A stretch of DNA of 41,685 nt. It comes from Clostridia bacterium. GTDB lineage: Bacteria > Bacillota > Clostridia > Christensenellales > QALW01. A model generated the notes under the pieces. It saw only the letters and a program-made list of their open reading frames with translations. It was not told the DNA's origin and made no database searches. Each line of letters opens with the position of its first letter. Position 1 is the first letter of the stretch. The stretch spans positions 1 through 41,685 of the forward strand of contig JAFVVO010000041.1 in NCBI GenBank assembly GCA_017502165.1. The letters are read 5' to 3'. This document shows, piece by piece, positions 40,499 through 41,685 of this stretch. The position numbers were made by a program, and so were the translations under genes.

Positions 40499-41387
40499 AA
40501 TAAAGCACTTTCTTTTCACGGTTAAGAATTTCTTTTACAAACCCAAGCTCTCTCTTTTTATCCAGAATAATATATCTTTCAAAGGGAAGATTTATATTTT
40601 TCTGTACGTCATCAACGTTTTCTCCGTGAGCAGTCGCAAATATTTTTACACCTTGATTTAACGCTTTCTTAACTGCAAAAACGTCCGCAGGCGTACCCAA
40701 TTCGTCGGCAAAAATAATTTGCGGATTCATTGACCGAAGCATATTGTTAATTGCCGTGCTTTTACTTACGCCCGAAAATACGTCCGTCCTTTTGCCTAAA
40801 TCAAAGTCCGTTACACCGTTAATTAAATTTGCAATTTCTTCTCTTTCATCTGCCACCGCCGAATTAAAGCCTTCAAGAGAAAATAACCTTACAAAGTCGC
40901 GCAGTAAAGTAGTTTTACCTGCTCCGGGCGGAGAAATTATCAACGTACTGCAAGGTGTTCCGTTATTAAGAACAAATCTGAAAATTTTATTGGCACAGCC
41001 TTTAATCTGATGCTTTATTCTGATACAAAAGGAAGATGGAAAATTAATGTGCTTAATTTTGTCTTCCACCGTTGCAAAGCTTCCGCAAAAGCCCACTCGG
41101 TTTCCGCAAACTGTAATAAAGCCGTCACGTTGATTTGCCGTAACGCTATAGGGAGAGCCGTCGCAAAGCCTAGAAAACACGTATTTTGCCTCAGCAGAAG
41201 TAAAAATCATTTCGCACGAATCGGTTTGTCCTTCCTCGCACAAGGAAATTTCTTTTTGCCCAACAAAAACAAAAACGGGACAACCAATACGCAAGCGTAT
41301 TTCGGTAATATTTTCTCTGTCTTGGCTTTTCAGCCTTTCTATTGCGGAATTAATTCGCATAGGAAGTATTCGCTTGATTTGCTCCAT
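40488..41387 (-). CDS. spoIIIAA: Stage III sporulation protein AA (ATPase)
   Basis: 299 residues. Secretion-type ATPase: Walker A ISPPGAGKTTLLRDFVRL (about 149), ADEREEIAN, NNMLRSMNPQIIFADELGTPAD (Walker B) and ATAHGEN. It powers assembly or transport by the SpoIIIA channel from the mother cell. First gene of the complete eight-gene operon, with an AAGGAG site. Expression would be expected from sigma-E; I could not pick out a convincing sigma-E promoter in the 120 bases upstream. Confidence 0.95.
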   Translation of the reverse strand: MEQIKRILPMRINSAIERLKSQDRENITEIRLRIGCPVFVFVGQKEISLCEEGQTDSCEMIFTSAEAKYVFSRLCDGSPYSVTANQRDGFITVCGNRVGFCGSFATVEDKIKHINFPSSFCIRIKHQIKGCANKIFRFVLNNGTPCSTLIISPPGAGKTTLLRDFVRLFSLEGFNSAVADEREEIANLINGVTDFDLGKRTDVFSGVSKSTAINNMLRSMNPQIIFADELGTPADVFAVKKALNQGVKIFATAHGENVDDVQKNINLPFERYIILDKKRELGFVKEILNREKKVLYYGY

Positions 41388-41507
41388 TTCGGCTCCTTAA
41401 AACGTTATTTACGGTATTTTTGGAAAAACCTTATTACCTTAAAAATGAAACGCGCTTTTAATTAGGCAAATATTTTTGCTACAGTTAATCCTATGAACAC
41501 CCTGTCC

Positions 41508-41541
41508 AAAAAAGAATAAAGGAGAGAAAATTTTTCTCTCC
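41508..41541 (-). terminator. Terminator of rnpB
   Basis: On the minus strand, GGAGAGAAAA and TTTTCTCTCC (41532-41541 with 41521-41530) form a 10-bp near-perfect palindrome followed by TTTATTCTTTTTT (down to 41508). Confidence 0.8.
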
Positions 41542-41557
41542 AAAAAATATCAAAATT

Positions 41558-41685
41558 TGAGTAGGTCTGTAAGCCGAGTTCTGTTAAAGATGACTATCTA
41601 TCTATTTTTTCCGTTACCGAAAAACTTAAGCGATTACATGGGAGCCGACGAGCAGCCGTTAATGCTCCGCTATCAATCTTGCTTC
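41558..41685 (-). ncRNA. rnpB: RNase P RNA, 3' part, cut by window edge
   Basis: On the minus strand the conserved 3' end is present: ACAGAACTCGGCTTACAGAC (ends near 41561). Upstream is GGCTGCTCGTCGGCTCCC and the P-helix region TAGATAGATAGTCATC, matching bacterial RNase P RNA. It is the catalytic RNA that trims tRNA 5' ends. The 5' part lies beyond the window. The exact 3' end is approximate. Confidence 0.92.

Noticed and set aside
41010-41465. 151-codon open frame antisense to spoIIIAA
   Set aside because: It covers the N-terminal part of a clear spoIIIAA and has no start signal.
41388-41507. Sigma-E promoter of the spoIIIA operon
   Set aside because: CATA-like boxes exist but none has a -35 at the right distance, so I do not call one.

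Overview
The window reads as chromosome of a low-GC, anaerobic, endospore-forming member of the Bacillota, most likely class Clostridia. The evidence is a complete spoIIIAA-AH operon, an alpha/beta-type small acid-soluble spore protein, a SCIFF (ranthipeptide) precursor with its radical-SAM maturase, a GlpP antiterminator, a two-gene SufC/SufB-type Fe-S system and a DnaD/DnaI-type helicase-loading pair. AT-rich sigma-A promoters (TTGACA-17-TATAAT) and AGGAGG ribosome sites are easy to see. I see no insertion sequence, integrase, prophage or CRISPR array. Only the first 1.25 kb looks accessory.

Layout. 1-1260: a fragment of an unrecognised gene, then a two-gene unit of unknown function (membrane-anchored ASCH protein, zinc-ribbon membrane protein). 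1262-4987, minus: an anaerobic glycerol-3-phosphate dehydrogenase-like operon (two FAD proteins and a DUF1667 protein) behind a promoter and a leader terminator, with glpP just upstream. 5059-6549, minus: a membrane-anchored M1 peptidase. 6649-12771, plus: DnaD-like protein, DnaI-like loader, tilS, ftsH and a small membrane protein. 12811-13978: SRP RNA and a TVP38 membrane protein fused to an inorganic-pyrophosphatase-like domain whose last part is out of frame. 14029-14598, minus: ybaK preceded by a 23-residue membrane peptide. 14726-16907, plus: membrane protein, ThyX-like protein and GtrB/DPM1-type glycosyltransferase. 17001-19917, plus: SCIFF precursor, its maturase and a PLP decarboxylase-family protein.

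20031-28564 is minus strand: gdhA, then a tightly coupled aromatic amino-acid operon (aroF-tyrA-aroB-aroA-pheA-aroE/aroK fusion-ECF S component). It covers most of the route from PEP plus erythrose-4-phosphate to the precursors of Phe and Tyr, but dehydroquinate dehydratase and chorismate synthase are absent from the window. 28684-30340, minus: the SmsCB-like Fe-S assembly pair. 30418-33416, minus: a GH20-N-like protein and a CapA-like protein that has lost its metal-site motifs. 33509-34042, minus: a Cys-rich SH3 protein and a SASP. 34077-36228, minus: an OmpR-type two-component system. 36436-36754, plus: tRNA-Arg(ACG) and rpmB. 36883-41387, minus: the spoIIIA operon, whose products form the mother-cell side of the channel to the forespore. 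The right edge cuts rnpB (RNase P RNA, minus strand).

The points most worth a second look are the TVP38-pyrophosphatase-like fusion with its single-base frame break, an atypical SCIFF peptide (seven Cys, Gly at the expected thioether-acceptor position), the GlpP-type leader hairpin, the degenerate CapA-like protein, a ThyX-like protein lacking the signature motif, and the 23-residue peptide ahead of ybaK.
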